From Prevotella sp. (GTDB lineage: Bacteria; Bacteroidota; Bacteroidia; Bacteroidales; Bacteroidaceae), in NCBI GenBank assembly GCA_017545045.1, contig JAFYDA010000044.1, positions 1 to 41,967 of the forward strand: a DNA stretch of 41,967 nucleotides, written 5' to 3'. The notes beneath the pieces are model-generated. The model made no database searches. It saw nothing but the letters and a program-made list of their open reading frames with translations, and was not told the DNA's origin. The position numbers and the translations under genes were made by a program. Below, piece by piece: positions 34,153 to 41,412 of the stretch (positions are counted from its first letter, which is position 1; each line of letters begins with the position of its first letter).

Positions 34153-36903
34153 CTATATAATATAGAAGTCTATGGTCACTTCGCCCAGCTCCTTGTCGAT
34201 AGCCAACTGGTACTGCACCTTGTCGATGAAGCCCGTCATGTCGCCTATCTGCCACAACTGCCGCCAGTGGTTCGGTATGTCAGCCAGCTGCGCCACGGTG
34301 GTCATGGCCTTGATGCGCACCTTCTTGCGGTGCAGCAGAAAGTAGCAGAGTTCCGACATGAACGAGTCGAATGTGCCGCGTGTACGAATCTTGGTCTCTA
34401 CCTTGCCCGTCTGCGGGTTGATGACGTCGCCGTCGCAAGGCACGAGCCACGACGGGTCGCCCAGCCACTCCTTCGGGTCGGTCGAGATTTTCAGCTGTCC
34501 ATCGACATACTTATATCGGAAGGGCTTGTAGGCGGCAATCTTCAGTGAGAACCGTTCGCCGTCGCCGATGCCGCTGGCTACACCGTTGTAGTCGAACTCA
34601 TTGCCTATCTGGTCGAGGGTGTCGCTGGTCAGCGCATACTCGCCGCTGACGGTGCGCCACTTGTCGTTGCCGAAGCCGTCGTAGTCGTGGCTGTAGTTCT
34701 GAATGGTCATATTCGTACCGCCACCGCGCATCATCGCAATCGAGAGTCCCCACTCCATTTCCTGCAGCGGCGAGTTGCCGTCGTCGGTGTCGGTGGGGTC
34801 ATAACTCTCCACTAGCCGCAGGATCTCCGTCAGGTAGAGGTCAACCAGGTCGTTCGACAGCACGTTGTTGATCTTATACTCGCAGAACTCGTGCTTCATG
34901 TCCTCGTCGATATATGCCACGAGCATCGGCTGACCGCCGCTCTGTATGTCTTTGAACGTATAAGTATTGCCCTTGCCGTCCGTGGCGGTACGCTCCTTGT
35001 TCAGTCCCAGCACGCTTGTCGAATTGACATCGTTGAACGACATCGGCTGGAAGTCTGAGACGTACTCACGGATGGCGCCGCGCTTGTCGGCAACGCTGGA
35101 GCAGTCGCCCAGCTCGATGCCATGGAACTGCCCCACCTCAAACAGCCTTGCGTCGGCCATCGTCTCTCCGTTCACCTTGTAGCGGTAGGCATTGCCCGTG
35201 GTCAGGTCAACGTATATCTTCGTATTGGTGGCACTAGCCTGCTTGGCAATGTCTATATACGTCTCGTCTATGATAACGCGGTCTTCGGGATATTCCTTGT
35301 AGTCGTAGTCGGTGTCGTAGTCACTCTTGCGACGGCGTATATACTGCTCCTGCTCCTTGGGCGTGCTCTCAGCAGAGTATTTCATACGGAAGCCCGTAAT
35401 CTTCTCCGTCAGTTTCTTCACGCTATGCACCGTACCGTTGAACCTTACGGGCTGCATCGGACTGACTACAATACCGCCCGACTCCCTGACGGGCTTCACC
35501 TGACGGAACACGTCGCGCAGCAAGTAGGCAGTCACCTTGTTCTTCTCATAGTCATAGTGGAACCGTATGCCGAACGATGCCTCCAGCGAGTCGAGAATGG
35601 TTTTCACACTCTCTTCGGGGAAATTGTCGGAGTTCGCCCACATCTTGCAGACGTTGCACGAGAACGTCACCTTGCCGAGCGTAGCCGTGACGGTGATGGT
35701 CTGAACATCGTCCTTGCCTACCTCCACTTCCTCGTAGTCGCCATTGTTCTTCTTATACTTGAACTTCTGTATCTGCTTTGGCTCGGGGTCGCCCACATTC
35801 AGCGTACCACCGCAGCCACGGCTCTCCAGCCATGCGTTAGCATCGTCCATACTATAAAAGGTGTGGCTGCTGTCAGTCATCGGCTCAGAGTCATACTTAT
35901 GATGGGTGGTAAAGAAACACAGATGCTTAAAATCCTCCACGGCCAGCAGTGCGTCCTTGTCGAAAGCCACACCGAGGTGGGCGAACAGGCAGTCCAAAAA
36001 GTAGAGCACATAGAAGCAGATGCCGCTTTGCTGGCGGTCGGCATCCAGCACCCAGTAAGGGTACTTTCCCTCATACACTTCCTCGGCATCCTTATGCTTG
36101 ATCACGTCGTCGCTGCTCGTCCCGTCATCGTTCAGTCCCTTATGCAAGTAGGCCACACGGGCATTGCAATACTTGGCACCGCCCTCGCCCCAGTGCGCCG
36201 AGTTCTCGCCGTAGGCATCGGTCACGTTGATAAACGTCGAGTTCTGGTAGCCAGTCACCTCCCTTGGCACCTTTACCTTGTGCCCGTCGGGATAGGTCTT
36301 GCTCTTAGACGTATTCTCCACAGCCACCTGCTTATCGCCCGTCACCTGACAAATGCCAGGATAGGAAAAGCCCAGCGCCTGCGGCTCGAAGTCGCCCTCC
36401 TCCGTGTCGTTGTCGGGGGCATATTTGTTCCACTCGTCTTTCTTGCCCGACTTGAAATGGATATCCACCTGATAACTGTACGACACCTTCACATGGATAT
36501 TGCCAATCTTCTCGCCTATCTGTATGCGGTCTTTCAGCGGCACGTCACGGCACTGCAAGTCGCCTATCAGGTCGTCGAACGACTGCTTCGAGGCGTCGAT
36601 GTTCAGACTCATGCCGCCGTCCAGTTCCTCGTCCTCCTGCACCACGGTAATGCCCGAGTGCATCGGCAAACCATCGCCATACACCACGGCGGGCAGCCCC
36701 TCCATCGTCATCGGACTCACGTCGCTCTTCACGTCGTCGATGTTCTTCATCAGGTGGCGGTTCTGCTCGAACGGCGGATTGAACGGCAATGAGAACATTT
36801 CCGTATCGTTGAACAGCGGGTTAGCCAGCTCGAAATCTACAGTCTGGTCGGGAAACAAAGTCATTTCCTTGCCCGCAACCTTTATAGCAAGATGACTATT
36901 CAT
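34153..36903 (-). CDS. Large tail protein, probable baseplate hub/tip (916 aa)
   Basis: The protein starts MNSHLAIKVAGKEMTLFPDQ and the N-terminal 110 residues look like a compact tail-tip module (LANPLFNDTEMFSLPFNPPF). The rest is mixed alpha/beta with Tyr- and Asp-rich segments. The C-terminus ends in GEVTIDFYII. It is the first of the large tail-tip genes in transcription order. The position, size and lack of collagen or coiled coil fit a baseplate hub or tip component, but no specific enzyme motif is visible. Confidence 0.75.
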   Translation of the reverse strand: MNSHLAIKVAGKEMTLFPDQTVDFELANPLFNDTEMFSLPFNPPFEQNRHLMKNIDDVKSDVSPMTMEGLPAVVYGDGLPMHSGITVVQEDEELDGGMSLNIDASKQSFDDLIGDLQCRDVPLKDRIQIGEKIGNIHVKVSYSYQVDIHFKSGKKDEWNKYAPDNDTEEGDFEPQALGFSYPGICQVTGDKQVAVENTSKSKTYPDGHKVKVPREVTGYQNSTFINVTDAYGENSAHWGEGGAKYCNARVAYLHKGLNDDGTSSDDVIKHKDAEEVYEGKYPYWVLDADRQQSGICFYVLYFLDCLFAHLGVAFDKDALLAVEDFKHLCFFTTHHKYDSEPMTDSSHTFYSMDDANAWLESRGCGGTLNVGDPEPKQIQKFKYKKNNGDYEEVEVGKDDVQTITVTATLGKVTFSCNVCKMWANSDNFPEESVKTILDSLEASFGIRFHYDYEKNKVTAYLLRDVFRQVKPVRESGGIVVSPMQPVRFNGTVHSVKKLTEKITGFRMKYSAESTPKEQEQYIRRRKSDYDTDYDYKEYPEDRVIIDETYIDIAKQASATNTKIYVDLTTGNAYRYKVNGETMADARLFEVGQFHGIELGDCSSVADKRGAIREYVSDFQPMSFNDVNSTSVLGLNKERTATDGKGNTYTFKDIQSGGQPMLVAYIDEDMKHEFCEYKINNVLSNDLVDLYLTEILRLVESYDPTDTDDGNSPLQEMEWGLSIAMMRGGGTNMTIQNYSHDYDGFGNDKWRTVSGEYALTSDTLDQIGNEFDYNGVASGIGDGERFSLKIAAYKPFRYKYVDGQLKISTDPKEWLGDPSWLVPCDGDVINPQTGKVETKIRTRGTFDSFMSELCYFLLHRKKVRIKAMTTVAQLADIPNHWRQLWQIGDMTGFIDKVQYQLAIDKELGEVTIDFYII

Positions 36904-36913
36904 ATTATCTTAT

Positions 36914-36999
36914 TTTTTCACTTTTCACTTCAGAAAGCGGTAGCCGCTCGACCTTTGGTCGCTTGCACGGCAAGAAATTTTTCACTTTTCACTTCAGAT
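36914..36999. repeat. Dispersed TTTTCACTTTTCACTTC-type repeat
   Basis: Two copies of TTTTCACTTTTCACTTCAGA (36914-36935 and 36978-36997) flank a segment with a small inverted piece (GCGGTAGCCGC, CGACCTTTGGTCG). The segment is host-type repeat sequence. It overlaps the end of the 234-aa gene and supplies its last 22 codons. Confidence 0.7.
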
Positions 37000-37634
37000 A
37001 TCGGGTACTGCCTCGCCTGCCCGCCAATCTCAATGCCCTTCGTGGCGTCGCTATACACCCGCGTACCGCCATAGGCCGCAATTCTTCGGTGGCCGTGGTC
37101 AACCAGCGTGCCGCCCTGTATCACCACCTCTGCCGCATTATACGTCGTACACTGCATCTGCCCCTCGGCATGGGCGAAGTTATACGCCGTCACCTCTGCG
37201 TCGCGGGCCTCTGAGTGACAGTAGGCATGACCGCGCAGCGTCACCTTCACCCCACTGGTGCGGCAATACACCTGCGCATTGTCCGTGGCCGTCACCTCGG
37301 CAGCCGTAAACAGGTATGCGCGAGCCGTACCGCCAACGCTAACAGTCCTGCCGGGATTGCTCACAATGACGTAGCCGTCCTCCCTGTCCTCGTTCACATA
37401 CACCCCGCCCTTGCGCATCTCGTCCATCATCGACTGGTCGAACCGCGCCATCCACGTCACAATGATGTCGGCATAGCGCGAACGGTACACATCGTCCCAG
37501 TTGTCCTTCCATACCTGCATAATCTGCGGTATCGTCTCGGTGTTCATCAGAGCCTTGAAGCCCTGCTCACAAGCACTCCGCTCATGGCAAGCCTTGCGGC
37601 ATATCTCCTTCAGCAAATCAAAATTATTATCCAT
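36930..37634 (-). CDS. Unknown tail-unit protein (234 aa) with repeat-derived C-terminus
   Basis: Residues 1-75 are helical (MDNNFDLLKEICRKACHERS). Residues about 95-210 contain a series of short strands with Val/Thr/Ala alternation (AAEVTATDNAQVYCRTSGV and AEVTAYNFAHAEGQMQCTTY), suggesting a beta-helix or solenoid. The last 20-odd residues (EVKSEKFLAVQATKGRAATA) come from a host-type dispersed repeat (see 36914-36999), which here supplies the stop codon. The position between the 324-aa and 916-aa genes suggests tail function. A family is not recognised. Confidence 0.7.
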   Translation of the reverse strand: MDNNFDLLKEICRKACHERSACEQGFKALMNTETIPQIMQVWKDNWDDVYRSRYADIIVTWMARFDQSMMDEMRKGGVYVNEDREDGYVIVSNPGRTVSVGGTARAYLFTAAEVTATDNAQVYCRTSGVKVTLRGHAYCHSEARDAEVTAYNFAHAEGQMQCTTYNAAEVVIQGGTLVDHGHRRIAAYGGTRVYSDATKGIEIGGQARQYPISEVKSEKFLAVQATKGRAATAF

Positions 37635-37654
37635 ATCCTTTTATTTATATATAT

Positions 37655-37690
37655 TTCTTACCTCTTACATCTCACATCTTACCTCTTCCG
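37655..37690. repeat. Dispersed ACATCTCACATCTTACCTC-type repeat
   Basis: TACCTCTTACATCTCACATC and neighbours lie at the junction of the 324-aa and 234-aa genes and overlap the last codons of the former (KRKR). Same style as the other dispersed repeats. Confidence 0.5.
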
Positions 37691-38653
37691 TTTTATCTTT
37701 TCCATTTCCGCTACTTCGTCGGCCATCATCTCTAATTGTTGCAGGATGGTGCCGTAGGTGGCGTTGTTCACGTCCTGCTCGGATAGGCCGCCGATGTATT
37801 TCTGTATGGTTGCCGTCACGCGGTTATAGAAGTCCCACGGGGTGTCCTGCTGCTGCGGGCGGCGCTTGCCCTGGCCCACGGGCTGCGATTTAAATACCTT
37901 GGGGAACTTCTTCGCCAGCATCGACATCAGCGAGGACCACCAGAAGAGGATGACCTGCCACTTCACGGGCGAGAAGTCCGTGAAGATGGCTGATGTAAGA
38001 TGGCTGATGGATGATGTGTGCTCGGCGGTTTTCCCGTCGAGCGTCTTCGGCTTAAACAATATCGCCAGGAACTCGCGCTGCGCCTGCGCCGCTCCCTCTG
38101 CGTTCTTGGCATTGCTGTGGCGCATATAGGCTTGCATCCAGTCGGTCATCCAGCGGTATTCCTGCCAGGTGTAGCCATCAAGAAGGGGCGGCGGACCGCT
38201 TAAAGTGAAGAGTGAAGAGTGAGGAGTGAAGAATTTGCTTCCGTTCTCCTGTTTTTCAATCACCTGCCATTTGCCGTCTTCTTGTTTGAACGTTAGTTCT
38301 GGGTAAGGAAAATTGAACAAAGGGCGGGTTTTCTCGTCGGTGAGCCATGCGAGGCATTCAGTAAGGGCTACCAGTTGCCCTGTACTGATAGGCCACGACT
38401 CCTTATCCTCTGGTCGCTTAACGAGCCACTCTTTATCATTACCCCCCTCGCCCTTTGGAGAGGGGACGGGGGAGAGACTATTCACGGCGAGAACGATGTT
38501 CAGTTTCACCCTATCCCAATCGAACGGGTGGTAACGGCCTACGCTCTGCTGCTCGGCGATGATGGCGGATGCGATGTGCTCCATCTCGTCGATGGTGCAT
38601 TGGTTCCAGCCTGTAGGCAGGTGAAGGTCTATCTGTCTCATACGATTTGACAA
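37679..38653 (-). CDS. Unknown phage protein with three repeat-derived insertions (324 aa)
   Basis: The gene begins MSNRMRQIDLHLPTGWNQCT and is otherwise a helical, conserved-looking protein (YTWQEYRWMTDWMQAYMRHS). Three segments do not fit it: SLSPVPSPKGEGG (about residues 59-71, from a CTCCCCCGTCCCC-type repeat at 38438-38490), KFFTPHSSLFTLSG (about 138-152, from a CTTCACTCTTCACTTT repeat at 38199-38240) and SSISHLTSAIF (about 211-221, from a GATGGCTGATG repeat at 37985-38020). All three keep the frame open. Function is not recognised. The position at the start of a tail unit suggests a tail-assembly role. An exact TAACTTTG promoter box lies upstream. Confidence 0.75.
   Translation of the reverse strand: MSNRMRQIDLHLPTGWNQCTIDEMEHIASAIIAEQQSVGRYHPFDWDRVKLNIVLAVNSLSPVPSPKGEGGNDKEWLVKRPEDKESWPISTGQLVALTECLAWLTDEKTRPLFNFPYPELTFKQEDGKWQVIEKQENGSKFFTPHSSLFTLSGPPPLLDGYTWQEYRWMTDWMQAYMRHSNAKNAEGAAQAQREFLAILFKPKTLDGKTAEHTSSISHLTSAIFTDFSPVKWQVILFWWSSLMSMLAKKFPKVFKSQPVGQGKRRPQQQDTPWDFYNRVTATIQKYIGGLSEQDVNNATYGTILQQLEMMADEVAEMEKIKRKR
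37985..38020. repeat. In-frame dispersed repeat (GATGGCTGATG type)
   Basis: AAGATGGCTGATGTAAGATG is repeated in itself as a short tandem and lies inside the 324-aa gene, coding SSISHLTSAIF in frame. Confidence 0.6.
38199..38240. repeat. In-frame dispersed repeat (GTGAAGAGTGAAGAGT type)
   Basis: CTTAAAGTGAAGAGTGAAGA and related bases share the core of the copies at 22931-22952 and 41470-41490. It codes TPHSSLFTLSG in frame in the 324-aa gene. Confidence 0.7.
38438..38490. repeat. In-frame dispersed repeat (CCCTCGCCCTTTGGAGAGGG type)
   Basis: The sequence includes CCCCTCGCCCTTTGGAGAGG and codes SLSPVPSPKGEGG in the 324-aa gene. This repeat type is known to me from Bacteroidetes genomes. Confidence 0.7.
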
Positions 38654-38666
38654 TTTATTTCTGACG

Positions 38667-38674
38667 CAAAGTTA
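38667..38674 (-). promoter_or_regulatory. Bacteroidetes -7 box for 324-aa gene
   Basis: TAACTTTG, exact TAnnTTTG match, 14 bases before the start at 38653 and overlapping the terminator of the preceding unit (38674-38708). Confidence 0.6.
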
Positions 38675-38708
38675 GAAAAAAAGGCTGACGTCACACGGAC
38701 ATCAGCCT
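38674..38708 (-). terminator. Terminator after the dnaN-DUF4406 unit
   Basis: On the minus strand AGGCTGATGTC (38708-38698) pairs with GACGTCAGCCT (38692-38682), one G-U, followed by seven T. A canonical intrinsic terminator. Confidence 0.9.
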
Positions 38709-38727
38709 CTCTTGTTTCTCTTCCTCT

Positions 38728-39150
38728 TTAGCTTCTTCGGAGGCAAAGGCGGCGGGTGTTTGGCTCGACTATCAGCACGTTGGCGGGCTTGGACGCTTCT
38801 CCCTTCATACGGCGGTCAACAAGGGACTGGATGCCTTTTGGCAACCGCTGCACGCCCATCTCCTTGGCCCACTTGCGCTCGATGCGCACTCCCCTACTCT
38901 CCCTCCAGTCTGGCTCTATCAGATAGATATTGTCGCACTTGGCGAGTATCCACAGGTCAATGAGCAGGCACACCTTGTAGCCCAACAGCCGGAACAGCCA
39001 CGGCCAACGGCAGAACAGAAAGCGGCAGGGGTTCATCGTCGTGTAGCAAAATTCGCGCAATATCTGCTCTGCACGGAAGAACCGCAGCAGATACTCTCTG
39101 CGCTCCAGCCCGCTTATCTTGCCTGAAATATATACTTTATCCTTCTTCAT
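38728..39150 (-). CDS. DUF4406 nucleotide-deoxyribosyltransferase-like protein (140 aa)
   Basis: The start KVYISGKISGLERREYLLRF with the SGKISG motif, an acidic AE near residue 27 and the NP at about 40 match DUF4406, a family related to nucleoside 2-deoxyribosyltransferases. It may act on nucleotides or modify the base pool. It lies six bases after the dnaN stop, in the same unit. The exact substrate cannot be read from the sequence. Its C-terminal 40 residues are basic and may be an addition (DRRMKGEASKPANVLIVEP). Confidence 0.75.
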   Translation of the reverse strand: MKKDKVYISGKISGLERREYLLRFFRAEQILREFCYTTMNPCRFLFCRWPWLFRLLGYKVCLLIDLWILAKCDNIYLIEPDWRESRGVRIERKWAKEMGVQRLPKGIQSLVDRRMKGEASKPANVLIVEPNTRRLCLRRS

Positions 39151-39156
39151 ATCGCT

Positions 39157-40446
39157 TTACTTCTCATTCAACAGCATCGGCATTACCAATGCGAGCAGGT
39201 GGCTGGTCTTGTCCTCCTCCTGTATGGTGATGGCGCGGCTGCTGTCGGTGAGGTTGATGACGGCGTTCTCGGTGCGCAGGGTGCCAAGCACTTCAAGCAG
39301 GCTGCTGGCCTTGACGCCGATGGCGAAGCCGTCAGGGGCGGTGCTGTCCTGCAAGGTGACGGACTCCGATGCGGTCTTCGAGAAGTCGTAGTCCTCGGTG
39401 GTCAGGCGCAGGCAGGGGTCGCCGCTGATGGGGTCGGTGGTGACGGCGATGCGCAGCAGCTGCGACGAGTCGCTGGCGAAGGGCTGCACGCGCTTGATGG
39501 AGCGCACAATGGCCTCGCGCTCGACGGTGACGCTGTAGGGAGCGCCCTGGGGAATGACCGAGCGCCAGTTGGGGTAGCGTTGCTCGCAGCAGAGGCACGA
39601 CAGCTGTGTGCCGTCGGCGATGGAGAGGCTGACGTGGTGACCGTTGGTGGTAATGGTGACGGTGCAGTCATCCCACTGCGGAGCCTTCTGCTTCTGGTCG
39701 TCGTCGGCGCTGGCGAGGGCTGCCAAGCGCTTCTGGTCGAGGGCTGCGGCGGGAGCGAATGCGTCGGCGAGGATGCCGAAGATGCTCTTGTCGAGCAAGA
39801 TGTTCTGCGGCTGGCCGCCGAGGATGAAGGGCGTGGTGCCGCCGAGACCGTAGTGCAGGCGGTTCTTGTAGAGCTTGTGACCGTCGGAGGCTACGACACA
39901 GACACCCTCCACATCGACATCGAGGCAGACGGCGTTCATCACAGGGCGCAGTTCTTCGCTGGCCACGGCAATCTTAGCGGCGCCCACCTCGCGCAGCAGC
40001 CACTGTGCGGGCAGCACCACGGAGAGCGGCTGCTGTCCGTCATGGGTCTCGATGGTGGGGATGGCAGGATATTCGTCGGCACGCTCCACGGGCACCGAGA
40101 ACTTGCCCTGCAGGTAGCCGACGGTCATCATCGGCTTGTCCATATCCACCTCGATGGTCAGCACCTGGTCGGCGTTAATGTTGGCCAGCACGTCCTTCAC
40201 GTCAAACGGCGACAAGGCGAAGCGATAGTCCTTCGGGCCCTCGATAGTCGCCAGCCCCGCTATCGGCATCTGGATGAAAGCCTCGCCGTTGCCTGCGGTC
40301 ATCGTGGCATTGGTGTTGTCGCTGACGGTGATTACTACGTCGCCCAAAATAGGTAGCGCATTCTTGGTGTTGATAATCTTGGCGCACGATTTCAGTGCCT
40401 TGGTGAAACTGCGGTTCTCAACCGTGAATTTGATTTTGTTGTCCAT
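39157..40446 (-). CDS. dnaN: Phage DNA polymerase III beta (sliding clamp), 429 aa
   Basis: The start MDNKIKFTVENRSFTKALKS and the segment TKNALPILGDVVITVSD (about residues 26-43) match the DnaN N-terminal signature (KxxLPILxxV). The end RAITIQEEDKTSHLLALVMPML fits the C-terminal domain, whose usual YLVMPMRL is here LALVMPMLL. The three-domain clamp needs about 366 residues. This protein is about 60 residues longer, with an extra Ala/Asp/Gln-rich segment around 240-265. It would tether a phage or host polymerase. The gene heads the unit with DUF4406, preceded by the chain of tiny ORFs. Confidence 0.88.
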   Translation of the reverse strand: MDNKIKFTVENRSFTKALKSCAKIINTKNALPILGDVVITVSDNTNATMTAGNGEAFIQMPIAGLATIEGPKDYRFALSPFDVKDVLANINADQVLTIEVDMDKPMMTVGYLQGKFSVPVERADEYPAIPTIETHDGQQPLSVVLPAQWLLREVGAAKIAVASEELRPVMNAVCLDVDVEGVCVVASDGHKLYKNRLHYGLGGTTPFILGGQPQNILLDKSIFGILADAFAPAAALDQKRLAALASADDDQKQKAPQWDDCTVTITTNGHHVSLSIADGTQLSCLCCEQRYPNWRSVIPQGAPYSVTVEREAIVRSIKRVQPFASDSSQLLRIAVTTDPISGDPCLRLTTEDYDFSKTASESVTLQDSTAPDGFAIGVKASSLLEVLGTLRTENAVINLTDSSRAITIQEEDKTSHLLALVMPMLLNEK

Positions 40447-40480
40447 AATCGTTTTGTTTTATTTGTGAATATATAAATGT

Positions 40481-40723
40481 TTATGTGTATTCTATCATTA
40501 GCCATACTTGCGAAGATGCGTCGATGCGAGTGGTGACGGGAAATGGAAACACGCCGTCGAGGGTGTCATAGACGAAGTGGCGACAATCGAACGCACAACC
40601 GCACTTGCCCTTGCAGGCATCCATCATGTAGGGAATGGCATCGTGGAGCGATGTGGTGTGACCGCCATAGATACCCTCCTTCATTCGGAGCTTCTTCGGT
40701 TTGTTGACTCGTTTATACTTCAT
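40481..40723 (-). CDS. Unknown small protein (80 aa), Cys-containing
   Basis: MKYKRVNKPKKLRMKEGIYG at the start is very basic, then KGKCGCAFDCRHFVYD (three Cys and a His, about residues 39-51) could hold metal. It ends SSQVWLMIEYT. It starts inside the end of the 47-aa ORF through an 11-base overlap (ATGAAGTATAA). The ending LMIEYT is like the VLIEYED/VFIEYED endings of its neighbours. No family is recognised. Confidence 0.65.
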   Translation of the reverse strand: MKYKRVNKPKKLRMKEGIYGGHTTSLHDAIPYMMDACKGKCGCAFDCRHFVYDTLDGVFPFPVTTRIDASSQVWLMIEYT

Positions 40724-40856
40724 ATTCTATCAATACTACTTGTCCTCTGTCCGACATGGGGTTTGCGCAGATGCAGAACGCCCACGGCTTGATACTGACC
40801 GATGGTTTGTCGCGGTCGCCTACCAACTGCATGGCTCGTCGAGATTTAATCTTCAT
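40713..40856 (-). CDS. Unknown small protein (47 aa)
   Basis: MKIKSRRAMQLVGDRDKPSV... to ...VVLIEYEV. It starts within the last codons of the 70-aa ORF (ATGAAGATTAA overlap) and its end contains the start of the 80-aa ORF (ATGAAGTATAA overlap). The 20-base stretch AGTATTGATAGAATATGAAG is the same at both of its ends. Basic N-terminus, no domain seen. Confidence 0.6.
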   Translation of the reverse strand: MKIKSRRAMQLVGDRDKPSVSIKPWAFCICANPMSDRGQVVLIEYEV

Positions 40857-41058
40857 ATTCTATCAATACTGCTGTCAGCGGGTATATCTGGCCGGGAAAC
40901 AAGTTCTTGTATGAAATGTTAGCCGAGCGGGTGGTTACGGCCCTGCAAACGCCCTCCTGCCATTCATTGACAGGAATGAGCGTCTTGCCGTCGGCCTTGC
41001 GGACGTGGCTCGACAGGACGGGCTTCGCTGATATGTGGTTCGGGTCGGGTGCTGACAT
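40846..41058 (-). CDS. Unknown small protein (70 aa)
   Basis: MSAPDPNHISAKPVLSSHVR..., with a middle EWQEGVCRAVTTRSANISY and the end LTAVLIEYED. It overlaps the next ORF by 11 bases at ATGAAGATTAA. The alternative frame MKIKRYVS... from 41074 gives a short proline- and arginine-rich sequence, so this frame looks better. A one-base frame change near 41058 would join MKIKRYV to SAPDPNHIS, which may be the original start. Confidence 0.6.
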   Translation of the reverse strand: MSAPDPNHISAKPVLSSHVRKADGKTLIPVNEWQEGVCRAVTTRSANISYKNLFPGQIYPLTAVLIEYED

Positions 41059-41149
41059 AACGCTTAATCTTCATATTGCATTTCATGCGATAATCCTCAC
41101 GCTCGGCATAACTGATGCAAGCATCACACTGCTCTCGCTTAATCTTCAT
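40964..41149 (-). CDS. Unknown small ORF (61 aa), low confidence
   Basis: MKIKREQCDACISYAEREDY... has a CxxC and a second Cys soon after (MKCN), then a tail that overlaps the 70-aa ORF in another frame and looks non-protein-like. It begins within the preceding ORF's end (VFIEYED) by the ATGAAGATTAA junction. Possibly only the first 25 residues are genuine. Confidence 0.35.
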   Translation of the reverse strand: MKIKREQCDACISYAEREDYRMKCNMKIKRYVSTRPEPHISEARPVEPRPQGRRQDAHSCQ

Positions 41150-41412
41150 ATTCTATAAACACATATTGCGATGTTTCGCCTGCCATCAGCGTTCCTGCTA
41201 TGCGTCCACGATCCTTGACCCTTGCCCGTCGCAGTTCGCTTTCGGGATAGGCGGCATCAAACACGCCGTTGGGGTCGCACTCGATGTAGCCCTTTGCCGT
41301 GGCCTGACGGACGCGGAGTACGAGGTGATTTTCTGCCCCCCCCCACTACTTCGAGGAATGGCCGTCGGTCGGTCTTGAACCGCTTTGCCTTCAGTGTCGA
41401 TGGTCGTACCAT
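41139..41412 (-). pseudogene. Small ORF frameshifted at 9-G tract (90 aa if restored)
   Basis: From ATG 41412 the product runs MVRPSTLKAKRFKTDRRPFL, EVVGG, then loses frame at the G9 tract (plus-strand C9, 41336-41344). With 8 G it reads AENHLVLRVRQATAKGYIEC... to ...SQYVFIEYED at 41139, with the segment YPESELRRARVKDRGRIAGT. This segment resembles the end of phage C5-methyltransferases (SxTRRGRVxxG), so it may be the detached C-terminal part of the broken methyltransferase. The break is the same direction and size as in the methyltransferase at 1-521. Confidence 0.55.
41336..41344. repeat. Homopolymer C9/G9 tract
   Basis: Nine C on the plus strand at the frameshift in the small ORF next to the methyltransferase remnant. 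Same length and effect as the tract at 247-255. Confidence 0.9.

Noticed and set aside
35122-36792. 556-aa plus-strand ORF antisense to the 916-aa tail gene
   Set aside because: High GC third positions make antisense frames open. The composition is unnatural and there is no start context.
39199-40356. 385-aa plus-strand ORF antisense to dnaN
   Set aside because: It is a shadow of the DnaN gene. It has extreme Gly/Ala/Asp/Val composition and no homology signal.
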